From Actinomadura madurae (GTDB lineage: Bacteria; Actinomycetota; Actinomycetes; Streptosporangiales; Streptosporangiaceae): a stretch of 64,000 bases of DNA. Positions 33,768-42,784 of the stretch are shown in pieces (position 1 is the first letter of the stretch; every line of letters starts with the position of its first letter). A model generated the notes under the pieces. The model was not told the origin of the DNA. It saw only the letters and a list, made by a program, of their open reading frames with translations, and searched no databases. The position numbers and the translations under genes were made by a program. The stretch spans positions 62,001-126,000 of the forward strand of contig NZ_FOVH01000012.1 of assembly GCF_900115095.1 (NCBI RefSeq), in the 5' to 3' direction.

Positions 33768-34145
33768 GTGACAGATCCGATGACCGTCGCCATCGCCACC
33801 GCCATGGCGGGCAAGGCCGTGGAAGTCGCCGGGGAACCGGTCCGGGCCGCCGTCGCCGAGCTGTCCCGGCGGGTCCGCACGCGCCTGCGGGGCCGTCCGT
33901 CGGACGAGGAGGCCCTGGCGAGGGCCGCTGAGGATCCGGCGCCCGGGAGGATCACGACCCTCGCCTCCGCCATCGAGCACCTCATGGCCGAGGATCCCGA
34001 GTTCGGCGCCGAGGCGCGCACCCTCTGGAACCAGGCGCAGACCAACGCCGCCGCCACGAACGACGGCGTGGTCAACGTCCTCAACGGCCAGGCGGGGAGG
34101 GTCGTTCAGCTCCGGGACGTGCACGGCGACGTGAACATCGGATGA
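33768..34145 (+). CDS. Small protein with C-terminal STAND-tag motif
   Basis: 125 aa; GTG at 33768 or ATG at 33780. Residues 1-85 are helical and charged (VGEPVRAAVAELSRRV-like). Residues 100-125 are a low-complexity strand series NGQAGRVVQLRDVHGDVNIG that ends the protein. The pattern G-x-VVQ...-HG-x-V-x-I matches the N-terminal tag of the STAND NTPase transcribed away from it. In actinomycetes such tags recur in STAND-associated proteins and probably mediate recognition between partners. The effector role is inferred. Confidence 0.65.
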   Translation: MTDPMTVAIATAMAGKAVEVAGEPVRAAVAELSRRVRTRLRGRPSDEEALARAAEDPAPGRITTLASAIEHLMAEDPEFGAEARTLWNQAQTNAAATNDGVVNVLNGQAGRVVQLRDVHGDVNIG

Positions 34146-34348
34146 CGCTCGCGCCCGGCGCGGGCGCCGGGCGGTGGTGGAGATGCCGGACGGCCACGTC
34201 GGCGTGGCCGCACCCGCGCATCAGCGGGAAGGTCATGCCCCGCATCCTGGCCGGAAAGCCCAGGTCCGCGCAGGGTTTCCGGTCGAGTCGGTGGTCCACT
34301 AGAACTGGTCTTGATGCGAATCGCGGCAAATATTCGTCCGCGGGCCGG

Positions 34349-35401
34349 TCACCCGTCCAGGGTGATGACGACCTTCACGTCGTCCGGGTGCGGGGTGAAC
34401 GCGTCCTCGTAGCGCTCCAGCGGGACGCGGCGCGAGATCAGCCGGCCGAGCCAGTCCAGGTCCGCCTTCGCCAGGGCCCGCGCGGCGTCGGCGTAGTGCC
34501 CGAGGCCGGCGTTGACCGACCCGATGATCGCGTCGTTCCCCAGCACGATGTCGCGGTTGAGGCCGCCCGCGTCCACCCGCAGCGGGCGCCCGGACGGCGA
34601 CACCCCGGTCAGGCACACGACCCCGAACGCCGCGTTGTGCGCCATCGCGCCGAAGACGAGCGAGGACACCCCCGTCGCCTCGATCACCACGTCGGGCTCC
34701 GCCCCGGCGACCGCCCGCTCGATGCCCTCGTGGTGGTAGGTCGCGCCGAGGCCGGCGACGAGGCGCGGCTTCGGCCCGTCCGCCACCCGGTCGAGGACGT
34801 GCACGTCCAGCCCCCGCTGGACGCCCAGCAGCGCGGCGAGCAGCCCGATCGGGCCCGCGCCCGTCACCAGGACCCGGCGCGGCTCGAACCAGGCCCGCCC
34901 GCCGACCTTCTCGATCTGGTCCCACGCCTTGGCGACGACCGTGGCCGGCTCCATCAGCACGCCGACCTCGGCCAGCCTCGGGTCCAGCGCGACGGCGTAG
35001 CCCGCCTCGACCCGCCAGACCCCGCTCGCGTACCCGTCGAGTTCCTTGATGCCGCGCTCGGTGTACCGGCCGTTCCGGCACATGTCGAACTCGCCGTGCG
35101 CGCACGCCCCGCACGGTTCCGGGTCGGGACGCCGCACCACGCCCACGACGAGGTCGCCGGGGGAGAAGCCGCTGCCGGACGGGGCGTGCCGCACCCGGCC
35201 GAGCGACTCGTGCCCGATGACCAGGCGGTCGCGGCCGGGCGGCGCCCACCCGTAGTCCCCGGCGGCGATCTCCCGGTCGGTGCCGCACACCCCCACGGCG
35301 AGCCCGTCGACCAGCAGGTCGCCCTCCCCGGGCTCCGGGTCGGGGACGTCGGTGACGGCCAGCGACCCGCGCTGTCCGGGCTGGACGGTCAAGGCGCGCA
35401 T
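34349..35401 (-). CDS. Zinc-dependent glucose 1-dehydrogenase-like alcohol dehydrogenase
   Basis: 350 aa, MDR superfamily. It has catalytic-zinc ligands in VCGTDREI and GHESLGRV, a structural-zinc-like cysteine set reduced to CGAC...CRNG, the Rossmann motif VTGAGPIGLLAAL, and the glucose-dehydrogenase C-terminal part with NAGLGHYADAARAL. Glucose 1-dehydrogenases of this type oxidise glucose to gluconolactone with NAD(P). It follows the GH15 gene by 18 nt, so the glucose released there is the probable substrate. AAAGGAGAG precedes the ATG. Confidence 0.85.
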   Translation of the reverse strand: MRALTVQPGQRGSLAVTDVPDPEPGEGDLLVDGLAVGVCGTDREIAAGDYGWAPPGRDRLVIGHESLGRVRHAPSGSGFSPGDLVVGVVRRPDPEPCGACAHGEFDMCRNGRYTERGIKELDGYASGVWRVEAGYAVALDPRLAEVGVLMEPATVVAKAWDQIEKVGGRAWFEPRRVLVTGAGPIGLLAALLGVQRGLDVHVLDRVADGPKPRLVAGLGATYHHEGIERAVAGAEPDVVIEATGVSSLVFGAMAHNAAFGVVCLTGVSPSGRPLRVDAGGLNRDIVLGNDAIIGSVNAGLGHYADAARALAKADLDWLGRLISRRVPLERYEDAFTPHPDDVKVVITLDG

Positions 35402-35419
35402 GACGCTCTCCTTTCTGCT

Positions 35420-37222
35420 TCAGGCCGGGTCTGCCTCAGCCGGGCGGTTCGCGGCGCGGGTGCCGCTCAGATGCCGGGCCGTGTTGACGAGCCCGACGTG
35501 CGAGTACGCCTGCGGCGTGTTCCCGATCTGCCGCCGCGTGGCGGTGTCGTACTCCTCGCTCAGCAGCCCGAGGTCGCTGCGCAGGCCGAGCAGCCGCTCG
35601 AACACCTCGGTGGCCTGCTTCGTCCGGCCGATGCCGTGCAGGGCGTCCGCCAGCCAGAACGTGCAGGCCAGGAACGAGCCCTCCTCGCCGGGGAGGCCGT
35701 CCACGCCGCCGTCGGCGCCCGTGTCGTAGCGCAGCATGAACCCGTCCCGGCACAGGTCCCGCTGCACCGCGTCCACGGTGCCGACCACGCGCGGGTCGTT
35801 CCACGGCAGGAACCCCACCTGCGGGATGAGCAGGAGCGCCGCGTCGAGCCCGCGGGAGCCGTAGAACTGGGTGAACGTGCCGCGTTCCGCGTCGTAACCG
35901 TTCTCGCACACGTCCGCGTGGATCCGCTCCCGCAGCGCCTTCCACCTGTCCGCGGGGCCCTCCAGACCGTGCTTCTCGACGCCTTGGACGGCGCGGTCCA
36001 CGCCCGCCCACGCGAGCACCTTGGAGTGGACGAAGTGGCGCCGGTCCCCGCGCACCTCCCACAGGCTGTTGTCGGGGTCGCTCCAGTGGCCTTCGAGGAA
36101 GTCCATCAGGGCGAGTTGCATGTCCCAGGCGCTCTGCTCCGCCTCGATGCGGGCCTCGCGCGCCAGGTGCAGTCCGTCCAGGACCTCGCCCCACGTGTCC
36201 AGCTGGAACTGGTCGGACGCCGCGTTGCCGATCCGGACGGGGGACGAGCCCTCGTACCCGGCGAGCCAGTCGACGGTGAACTCGGTGAGCCGCCGGGTGC
36301 CGTCGATCCCGTACATGATCTGGAGGTCGGCGGGGTCCCCGGCGACGGCGCGCAGCAGCCACTCGCGCCACGCCCTGGCCTCCGTGGCGAACCCGGTGCC
36401 GAGCAGGGCCTGGAGGGTGAACGTCGCGTCCCGCAGCCAGCAGAACCGGTAGTCCCAGTTGCGCGGGCCGCCGAGCTGCTCCGGCAGGGACGTGGTCGCC
36501 GCGGCGACGATGCCGCCGGTCGGGGCGTACGTCAGCGCCTTCAGCGTGATCAGCGACCGGCGGACCGCGTCGTCCCACCGCCCGTCGTAGTCGTAGTGGC
36601 GCATCCAGTCCGACCAGAACGCCTCGGTGTCGGACAGCGCGCGCTCGGCCTCGACCGCCTTCGGGCGCGGCAGGTGCGACGGCTTGTACGTCAGGACGAA
36701 CGGGACCCGGTCCCCGGCCGCGACGGTGAAGTCGGCGCACGTCGTCAGGTCGCGTCCCACGAGTTCGACGGGCGTCTTCAGCCACGTCGCGTCCGGTCCC
36801 GCGATCGCGTTGATCTCCCCCTCGCGGTGCCGCACCCAGGGCACGATCCGGCCGTAGTCGAACCGCAGCCGCAGCGCCATGTGCATCGGGACGCGGCCGC
36901 TGACGCCCTCCACGATCCGGACGACGTCGGCGGCCTCGCCGCGCGGGGGCATGAAGTCGATGAGCCGGACGGTCCCCTCCGGGGTGTCCCACTCGGTCTC
37001 CAGGATCAGCGTGTCGCCCCGGTAGCGGCGCCGCGTGCAGAGCCCGCCCGCCGCGGGCGCGACCCGCCAGAACCCGGCGTCCTCGTCGCCGAGCAGGGCG
37101 GCGAAGCAGGCCGGGGAGTCGAACCGGGGCAGGCACAGCCAGTCGACGGACCCGTCCCTGCCGACCAGCGCGGCGGTCTGTGTGTCACCGAGCAGCCCAT
37201 AGTCCTCGATCCGCAGCGCCAT
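35420..37222 (-). CDS. Glycoside hydrolase family 15 (trehalase/glucoamylase-like)
   Basis: 600 aa. It begins RIEDYGLLGDTQTAALVGRD, the N-terminal signature of the actinobacterial GH15 group that includes trehalases. WLPRFDSP-type motif appears as WLCLPRFDSPACF. The (alpha/alpha)6 catalytic domain has GGPRNWDYRFCWLRDA near residue 260 and the EGSFLACTFWLADAL block, with the catalytic Glu, near 545. No signal peptide, so it is cytoplasmic. Released glucose would feed the dehydrogenase encoded downstream. Trehalase is favoured over glucoamylase because of length and lack of secretion, but this is inference. Confidence 0.88.
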   Translation of the reverse strand: MALRIEDYGLLGDTQTAALVGRDGSVDWLCLPRFDSPACFAALLGDEDAGFWRVAPAAGGLCTRRRYRGDTLILETEWDTPEGTVRLIDFMPPRGEAADVVRIVEGVSGRVPMHMALRLRFDYGRIVPWVRHREGEINAIAGPDATWLKTPVELVGRDLTTCADFTVAAGDRVPFVLTYKPSHLPRPKAVEAERALSDTEAFWSDWMRHYDYDGRWDDAVRRSLITLKALTYAPTGGIVAAATTSLPEQLGGPRNWDYRFCWLRDATFTLQALLGTGFATEARAWREWLLRAVAGDPADLQIMYGIDGTRRLTEFTVDWLAGYEGSSPVRIGNAASDQFQLDTWGEVLDGLHLAREARIEAEQSAWDMQLALMDFLEGHWSDPDNSLWEVRGDRRHFVHSKVLAWAGVDRAVQGVEKHGLEGPADRWKALRERIHADVCENGYDAERGTFTQFYGSRGLDAALLLIPQVGFLPWNDPRVVGTVDAVQRDLCRDGFMLRYDTGADGGVDGLPGEEGSFLACTFWLADALHGIGRTKQATEVFERLLGLRSDLGLLSEEYDTATRRQIGNTPQAYSHVGLVNTARHLSGTRAANRPAEADPA

Positions 37223-37327
37223 GACGCGTACTCCCGCCCTCTGTTCGCCGGCTTCCTCCGAGCTACCCGTGATAGTGGATGTATTCCTCGACCGCCGCCG
37301 TTTCCGGAGAAGGGGTCCGGAAACGGC

Positions 37328-37364
37328 TCCGGCACGGCGGCATGGGAGCTGCCGCCGTGCCGGA
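37328..37364 (-). terminator. Terminator hairpin after the xylanase gene
   Basis: A 15-bp perfect stem (TCCGGCACGGCGGCA) with a 7-nt loop lies 10 nt after the GH10 stop, followed on the minus strand by GCCGTTTCC. It separates the xylan operon from the GH15 operon. Confidence 0.7.
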
Positions 37365-37374
37365 CATTCGGAGG

Positions 37375-38430
37375 TCAGGACGGTCTGCCGGGGTGCTTTC
37401 CTCTCAGGGCCGCGACGACCGCGCGGTAGGCGGGCTTCTTGGCGTAGTTCTCGTCGAAGAGGAGCGCGGCGCCCTCACCCGGGAACACGTCGGGGATCCA
37501 GGAGTACTTGTCGGTCACACCCCACACGGTGAGGACCTTGCAGCGCGGCACGGCCACGCACGCGGAGACGACCTTCCGGTAGTCGTCCGCCTGGGTGGCG
37601 AGCTTCGCGCTGTCGGGCGGCGTCTCCATGCGGATGTCCAGCTCGGTGACGTGCACGTCCACGCCGAGCTTCGCGAACCGCCGCATGTTCTCCCGGATGT
37701 CTGACGGGACGTTCCCGAGCGTCAGGTGCGCCTGGAGCCCGACGCAGTCGATCGGGACGCCGCGGCGCTTGAAGTCCCGGACCATCGCGTAGACGGCATC
37801 GCTCTTCGCGTTCCGCCCGTCGATGTTGTAGTCGTTGTAGCAGAGCTTGGCCTTGCGGTCGGCAGCGCGCGCGGCCCGGAACGCCTTCTCGATGTAGCCG
37901 TCGCCGATGACGCGCTGGAAGACCGTGTCGCGCCTCGCCCCGGTCCCGTCCTCGAACGCCTCGTTCACGACGTCCCAGTAGTGGAGCTTCCCGGAGTAGT
38001 GGCCGGCGACGTTCCAGATGTGGTTCCGCATGACGCCCAGCAGCTCGCGCCGCGAGGAGATGTCGCTCACCCAGGTCGGCAGCTGGCTGTGCCAGACGAG
38101 GGTGTGCCCGCGGATCTTCATGCCGCGCGACTGGGCATGCCTGACGAGCTGGTCGGCCGGGGCGTAGTTGAACGAGCCCCTGGTCGGCTCGGTCGTCTCC
38201 CACTTCATCTCGTTCTCGGGCGTGAGCTGATTGAACTCACGGTCGAGCGTGGAGACGTAGGCCCGCTCGTCCATATGGACCTGCGTAATGGCGGCGCCGA
38301 AGACCCGTCCGGTGGCCGCGGCGGCCTTGCCCAGCGTGCCGTGGGCGGCGGGCGCGGGGGACGCCACGGCCGCCTGCGGCGCGAGGAGCAGCGCACCCGC
38401 CCCGAGCATCGCGGTGAATGCCTTCCTCAT
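37375..38430 (-). CDS. Secreted endo-1,4-beta-xylanase, glycoside hydrolase family 10
   Basis: 351 aa. The ATG at 38430 has AGGAGGAACG upstream and overlaps the GH115 stop (ATGA). A signal peptide (about 1-23, ending AAVASPA) is followed by a single GH10 barrel. Catalytic residues are the acid/base E157 in YWDVVNEAFE and the nucleophile E263 in VHVTELDIRM. There is no carbohydrate-binding module. It cuts the xylan backbone, complementing the alpha-glucuronidase encoded just upstream. Confidence 0.95.
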   Translation of the reverse strand: MRKAFTAMLGAGALLLAPQAAVASPAPAAHGTLGKAAAATGRVFGAAITQVHMDERAYVSTLDREFNQLTPENEMKWETTEPTRGSFNYAPADQLVRHAQSRGMKIRGHTLVWHSQLPTWVSDISSRRELLGVMRNHIWNVAGHYSGKLHYWDVVNEAFEDGTGARRDTVFQRVIGDGYIEKAFRAARAADRKAKLCYNDYNIDGRNAKSDAVYAMVRDFKRRGVPIDCVGLQAHLTLGNVPSDIRENMRRFAKLGVDVHVTELDIRMETPPDSAKLATQADDYRKVVSACVAVPRCKVLTVWGVTDKYSWIPDVFPGEGAALLFDENYAKKPAYRAVVAALRGKHPGRPS

Positions 38431-41400
38431 GGTTTCGTTCCTCCTAGCAGGGTGGGGGTTGAGCGAAACCCGGCCCGCCGGCTTTCCGGGGGCCCGAGAT
38501 AAGAAGCCCTGAGTCCTCCGGTGTCGACCACGATCTTCTGCAGGACGACGGTCGGGTCGACCATCCAGAACTTCAGGGTGTGCGTCCCCGATCCGGTGAT
38601 GGTGTGGGTGGTGGCGGTGCGGTTCACGTTGTCGGACGTGTTCCGCTCCCACTGCTTGTTCATGGTGGTGTCGTTGGCGCCCGTCGCCGTGGTGGCATTC
38701 ACGACCTGTGGCTGTTCGCCGTCGATCGAGACGGCGTATGTCAGCCCCTCGGTCGAAAGGACGCTGTTCCGCGGCGAGAGGTAGGCCCAGACCTTCACCG
38801 GGCCCGTGGTGGTCAGCGTCATGTCGTATTCGAGACGCGGCCCCTCACCGGGCTCCTGGATCGGCGCGGTGACCGGGGACGGCGCCATTCCCGCGTCGGT
38901 GCGCCCGATTCCCGGAAGGCGGTTCCAGCGCGCTTGGGCGGTGCCGGTCGCGCGGCTGTAATGGCCGGCGTCCATGGAGACATAGCCGCCGGCCTCAACG
39001 AAACCGCGTGCCTTGAACGACGCCGGCTTCTTCACGACGGCCTGCACGGTGACCGTGCGGCCGTTCGGCCCGGAAATCTCGATGGGAACGCGGCTGGTGC
39101 CCTTCGGGGCGCGGGACCAGTCGACGCGCACGGTCGCCCGGATCTGCTTGCCGACGCGGCCATGGGCGCGGTCGACCTTCACCCACGGTTCGGCCGGGGT
39201 GATCCGGTAGGCGAAGGGGTCGGAACCGCGGTTGAAGACCTCGATGTACTGTGCGGGCGCGCTCTGGTAAGGGCTGAATTCCGGGAGGACGGCCTCGGAC
39301 TTCGACGCCGGCCACCATTCGTCGGAGCCGTCGATCGCCACGCCCATGTCGGCGCCGTCCGGGACGGTGATGCGCTTGAGCTTGGGGAAGATCTCGTCCG
39401 GCAGGGCCTCGTTGTTCAGCTCCGGTTGCTGCCAGGGTGCGTTGGGGCCGTACCGTTCGACGTCGCCGTAGCCGATGTGCGGCTGGGTCTGGAAACCGTC
39501 CCATTTCCCGCCGGCGAGCCGGGTGTTGTAGTAGGTCGACATGGCCTGGTCGTCGGCGAACCGCGCCTCGGCGAGATCGGCGTAGTCGTTGGTCGCCGCG
39601 CGTCCCTGCTCGGCGTAGAGGATGTTGGTGAATTCGGCGTCACGCAGCTCGTACAGGTTCGCCGTCGCCTTCACCTGGTAGTAGACGAGCTGGTAGAAGG
39701 CGTCCTGGTACGCCTTCGGCAGCCGCTTGCGGACCCGCTCGGCTCTGGCGGCCAGCTCCCGCCACCGCGCGGTCACGCCGTCCATCTCCCGGTACTGGTT
39801 CAAGTAGAAGGGCGTCTGCTGGTCGTCGTAGACGACCGCGCTGGAATCGGTGGGCAGGTCCTTTTCGGGGTCGACGGTGATGCGGCGGTTGAGTAGTTCC
39901 GGCTTGCGGAGGGCCTGGAGGTTCCCGTAACCGTCGAGGATCTCGGCGATCTCAGCCGCGTGTTCCGGGCCGAAGTTCTGAGCCGCGTACCGTTCCTGCC
40001 ATTCCTGGAGCCTGTGCAGCGGCCAGCGGCCGGGATCCCACGCGTAGTCGAGGAAGAACTGGAGCGGCAGCTCGTTGTTCTTCATGTCGCCGACGTTCGC
40101 CACCCACAGGTTGCGGATGCCGTACTGGTAGGACTGGTTCAGCTGCTCCCACGTGTTGCCGAGCTGCGCCGTGTCGACCCACTTGTAATTGCGGCCGCCG
40201 CCCACGTAGTCGAAGTGGTAGTAGAGCCCGTATCCGCCGGCCCGGTCCGGCAGGCTCCGGTCGGGCATCTTGCGCATGTTCCCCCAGTTGTCGTCGGTGA
40301 AGACGACCGTCACGTCGTCGGGAACGCGCAGGCCCCGGTCCCAGTACCGCTGCACCTCCTTGTAGAGCGTCCATACCTGCGGGGTGGCGGACGGGTCCTT
40401 CCCGGTGACGTTCTGGAGAATGCTCCGTTCGCTGGAGATGATGTCCTGCATCAGTTCGATGCCGTCGCCGTCCGGCAGGCTGGTGTCGCCGTTGCCGCGC
40501 ATGCCGAGCGTGACGACGCCTTCGAAGTCCTCGTCGACCATCCGCTCGATGCCGTCCGTCCAGTACTTCTTGATGGCGTCCGAGTTCCGGCGGAAACTCC
40601 ATTCGCCCGTCCCGCCGTAAGGGTCGTGGCCGGGCTTGGTGATGTTTCCGTCCTCGTCGCGCTCCGCGGGAACGGCGTGCCGGTTCCATTCCTCGATGCC
40701 TCGCATCATCGGCGCCTCGTGGGACGTCCCCATGACGACGCCGTACTTCTTCGCGGTGGCGTGGTTCAGCGGGTCGTCCTCGGCGAACGCGCGCCCCCAC
40801 ACCGCCGGCCACAGGTAGTTGGCCTTCAGCCGCAGCATCGTCTCGAAGACCTTGGCGTAGAACGCGCTGTTGAATCCGCCGGGATGCCCGGGGGCCTTTC
40901 CAGGGCCGAACTGCTTCGGCGCCCACCGGCCGAGCGCCGGGTTCTCGTCGTTGATGAAGAAGCCCCGGTACTTCACCGCGGGAGTGCCCTGCGTGTGCCG
41001 GCCCGGCTTCACGTAGAGCGCGCTCCGGTGCCTGGAGGGGACGTCGTCCCACCAGTACCAGGGGGAGACCCCGATGTTCTTCGAGACGTCGTAGGCGCCG
41101 TAGATCGTGCCGCGCTGGTCGCTCCCGGCGATCACGAATGCGCGGCGGACGCCCGGCAGCGGCTTGTCCACGACCTGTTCGAGGGTCGTCTCCCACTTCC
41201 CGGCGATGCCCCGCACGTCCAGCTTCCCGGACGCGACGAGTGCGTCGACGAGAGGGCTCTTGCCGATCGTGCCGATGATGACGACGTCCCGCCCGGACGG
41301 CGCGGTGTCCCGCGCGACCGCCGGTTCCACGCCGGTCACGCGCTCGATGTCGGCCTGGAGGTCCCCGGCGACGCGGACGACGCCGGGGTGGTCGGACCCG

Positions 41401-41603
41401 CTGACCATGAGCGGGGCGGCCCTCCCGTCCTCGACGAGCGGGAAGTGCCCGCGCCCGTCCCGGAACGAGATGTAGGAGTCGGGGCCGGGCCTCCCAGGGG
41501 CGCCATGGCCTTCGGGGGCCGCGGCGGCGGGCGTCGCCGTGAACGCGACGGCGACGGGGACCAGGGCCAGGAGAACCTTCCACGTCCGCGGGGATCTGCC
41601 CAT
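38427..41603 (-). CDS. Secreted xylan alpha-glucuronidase, glycoside hydrolase family 115
   Basis: 1058 aa; signal peptide 1-28. Family 115 blocks are RGTIYGAYDVSKNIGVSPWY, WWDDVP, KYRGFFINDENP, LKANYLWPAVWG and MGTSHEAPMMR. The C-terminus adds beta-rich domains (FKARGFVEAGGYVSMDA and a carbohydrate-binding-like WMVDPTVVLQKIVVD end), the usual five-domain layout. The enzyme removes 4-O-methyl-glucuronic acid side chains from glucuronoxylan, outside the cell. It is the first gene of a two-gene operon with the GH10 xylanase. Operator-like repeats lie in its upstream region. Confidence 0.93.
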   Translation of the reverse strand: MGRSPRTWKVLLALVPVAVAFTATPAAAAPEGHGAPGRPGPDSYISFRDGRGHFPLVEDGRAAPLMVSGSDHPGVVRVAGDLQADIERVTGVEPAVARDTAPSGRDVVIIGTIGKSPLVDALVASGKLDVRGIAGKWETTLEQVVDKPLPGVRRAFVIAGSDQRGTIYGAYDVSKNIGVSPWYWWDDVPSRHRSALYVKPGRHTQGTPAVKYRGFFINDENPALGRWAPKQFGPGKAPGHPGGFNSAFYAKVFETMLRLKANYLWPAVWGRAFAEDDPLNHATAKKYGVVMGTSHEAPMMRGIEEWNRHAVPAERDEDGNITKPGHDPYGGTGEWSFRRNSDAIKKYWTDGIERMVDEDFEGVVTLGMRGNGDTSLPDGDGIELMQDIISSERSILQNVTGKDPSATPQVWTLYKEVQRYWDRGLRVPDDVTVVFTDDNWGNMRKMPDRSLPDRAGGYGLYYHFDYVGGGRNYKWVDTAQLGNTWEQLNQSYQYGIRNLWVANVGDMKNNELPLQFFLDYAWDPGRWPLHRLQEWQERYAAQNFGPEHAAEIAEILDGYGNLQALRKPELLNRRITVDPEKDLPTDSSAVVYDDQQTPFYLNQYREMDGVTARWRELAARAERVRKRLPKAYQDAFYQLVYYQVKATANLYELRDAEFTNILYAEQGRAATNDYADLAEARFADDQAMSTYYNTRLAGGKWDGFQTQPHIGYGDVERYGPNAPWQQPELNNEALPDEIFPKLKRITVPDGADMGVAIDGSDEWWPASKSEAVLPEFSPYQSAPAQYIEVFNRGSDPFAYRITPAEPWVKVDRAHGRVGKQIRATVRVDWSRAPKGTSRVPIEISGPNGRTVTVQAVVKKPASFKARGFVEAGGYVSMDAGHYSRATGTAQARWNRLPGIGRTDAGMAPSPVTAPIQEPGEGPRLEYDMTLTTTGPVKVWAYLSPRNSVLSTEGLTYAVSIDGEQPQVVNATTATGANDTTMNKQWERNTSDNVNRTATTHTITGSGTHTLKFWMVDPTVVLQKIVVDTGGLRASYLGPPESRRAGFRSTPTLLGGTKP

Positions 41604-41955
41604 CGGCTGTCTCCTCAGTGGGGGAGCGGGCTTCGAAATGTTTCGCTAGCTTTTCGATGGCCGACAGGAAAATATCCCCGGAGGTCCCTTTCGTCAACCA
41701 CTTGCGTGAGCTTTCGAAGGCCAGGCCGCCGGACGTGGCCACAGCCGCCCTGCTCAGCTTCCGAAATGTTTCGAACCCCGGGACGGCGCCCTCGGCCCCC
41801 GCATCCGAGGGGCGTCCCGGGGGACCGGAACATGACTTTCGGTCTCTCCGGGCCATTCCGCCCCCGGCCCCGGGGGCGCCTAAATAAGATCTTTCCAGCG
41901 GCCGCAGGACCGTCGCGGTGATGGTCTGCGCGCCCGAAAAAGAGAGGCCCGACAG
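41604..41955. promoter_or_regulatory. Xylan operon upstream region with repeated operator-like sites
   Basis: CGAAATGTTTCG, a palindrome apart from its central TG, occurs twice: 41634-41645 and 41762-41773. A related CTTTCGAAGG is at 41711-41720 and CTTTTCGATGG at 41650. Spacing places one site in the leader and the others further upstream. CGAAA/TTTCG palindromes upstream of actinomycete xylanase genes are known binding sites of sugar-responsive repressors. The methyltransferase gene is divergent on the other side. Confidence 0.6.
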
Positions 41956-42759
41956 GTGACGGACGAGGAAAATCCCCCCGCCGACCTCAACGTGCAGGTG
42001 GCGCATCCCGCCCGGATGTACGACTACTACCTGGGCGGGAAGGACAATTACGAGGCCGACCGGAAGGCCGCCGAGGCGTCCCTCGAGGCCGCGCCCGAGC
42101 TGCGCGCCATCGCCCGGGAGAACCGCGCGTTCCTGCGCCGCGCCGTCCGCCATCTGGTGGAGTCCGGCGTCCGGCAGTTCCTGGACATCGGCGCCGGGCT
42201 GCCCACCCAGCGCAACGTGCACGAGGTCGCCCAGGAGATCGCCCCAGAGACCCGCGTCGTCTACGTCGACAACGACCCGATCGTCCTGGTGCACGCGCGG
42301 GCGCTGCTCTCGACGCACCCGCTGGGCAGGACGGCGGTCGTCCAGGCCGACGTCCGCGAGCCCGAGCGCATCCTCGCCGACGACCGGGTCCGCGCGCTGA
42401 TCGACTTCGAGCAGCCGCTGGCGGTGATGCTGGTGTCGGTGCTCCAGTTCGTCCCCGAGAAGGAGCCGCAGGACCTCGTCGCCCCGCTGCGCGACGCGAT
42501 GCCGCGCGGCGGGTACCTCGCGGTGTCCCACCCCACCCAGGACTTCCGCGCCAGCCAGGTCGACCAGGTCGCCAGCACCTACACCCGCGCCAAGGCCCCC
42601 GCCGTGGCGCGCCGCAAGGCCGAGATCGAGCGCGTCTTCGACGGCTTCGAGCTGCTGGAGCCCGGCATCGTCCAGACCCCGCTGTGGCGGCCGGACGGCC
42701 CGGTCACCCCCGACCTCGACCTGATCTGGATGTACGGGGCCGTCGGCCGGAAACTCTGA
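41956..42759 (+). CDS. SAM-dependent methyltransferase, SAV2177/DUF574 family (copy 1)
   Basis: 267 aa; GTG start. It opens with HPARMYDYYLGGKDNYEADR and has FLDIGAGLPTQRNVHEVAQ (SAM-binding motif I) and RVVYVDNDPIVLVHARALL (motif II), all signatures of this actinomycete-specific family. The methyl acceptor is unknown. The next gene, a nitroreductase, starts 25 nt downstream and may be co-transcribed. A paralogue is at 46660. Confidence 0.9.
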   Translation: MTDEENPPADLNVQVAHPARMYDYYLGGKDNYEADRKAAEASLEAAPELRAIARENRAFLRRAVRHLVESGVRQFLDIGAGLPTQRNVHEVAQEIAPETRVVYVDNDPIVLVHARALLSTHPLGRTAVVQADVREPERILADDRVRALIDFEQPLAVMLVSVLQFVPEKEPQDLVAPLRDAMPRGGYLAVSHPTQDFRASQVDQVASTYTRAKAPAVARRKAEIERVFDGFELLEPGIVQTPLWRPDGPVTPDLDLIWMYGAVGRKL

Positions 42760-42784
42760 CCCTCCTCCCTCCCTGGAAGGTGAC

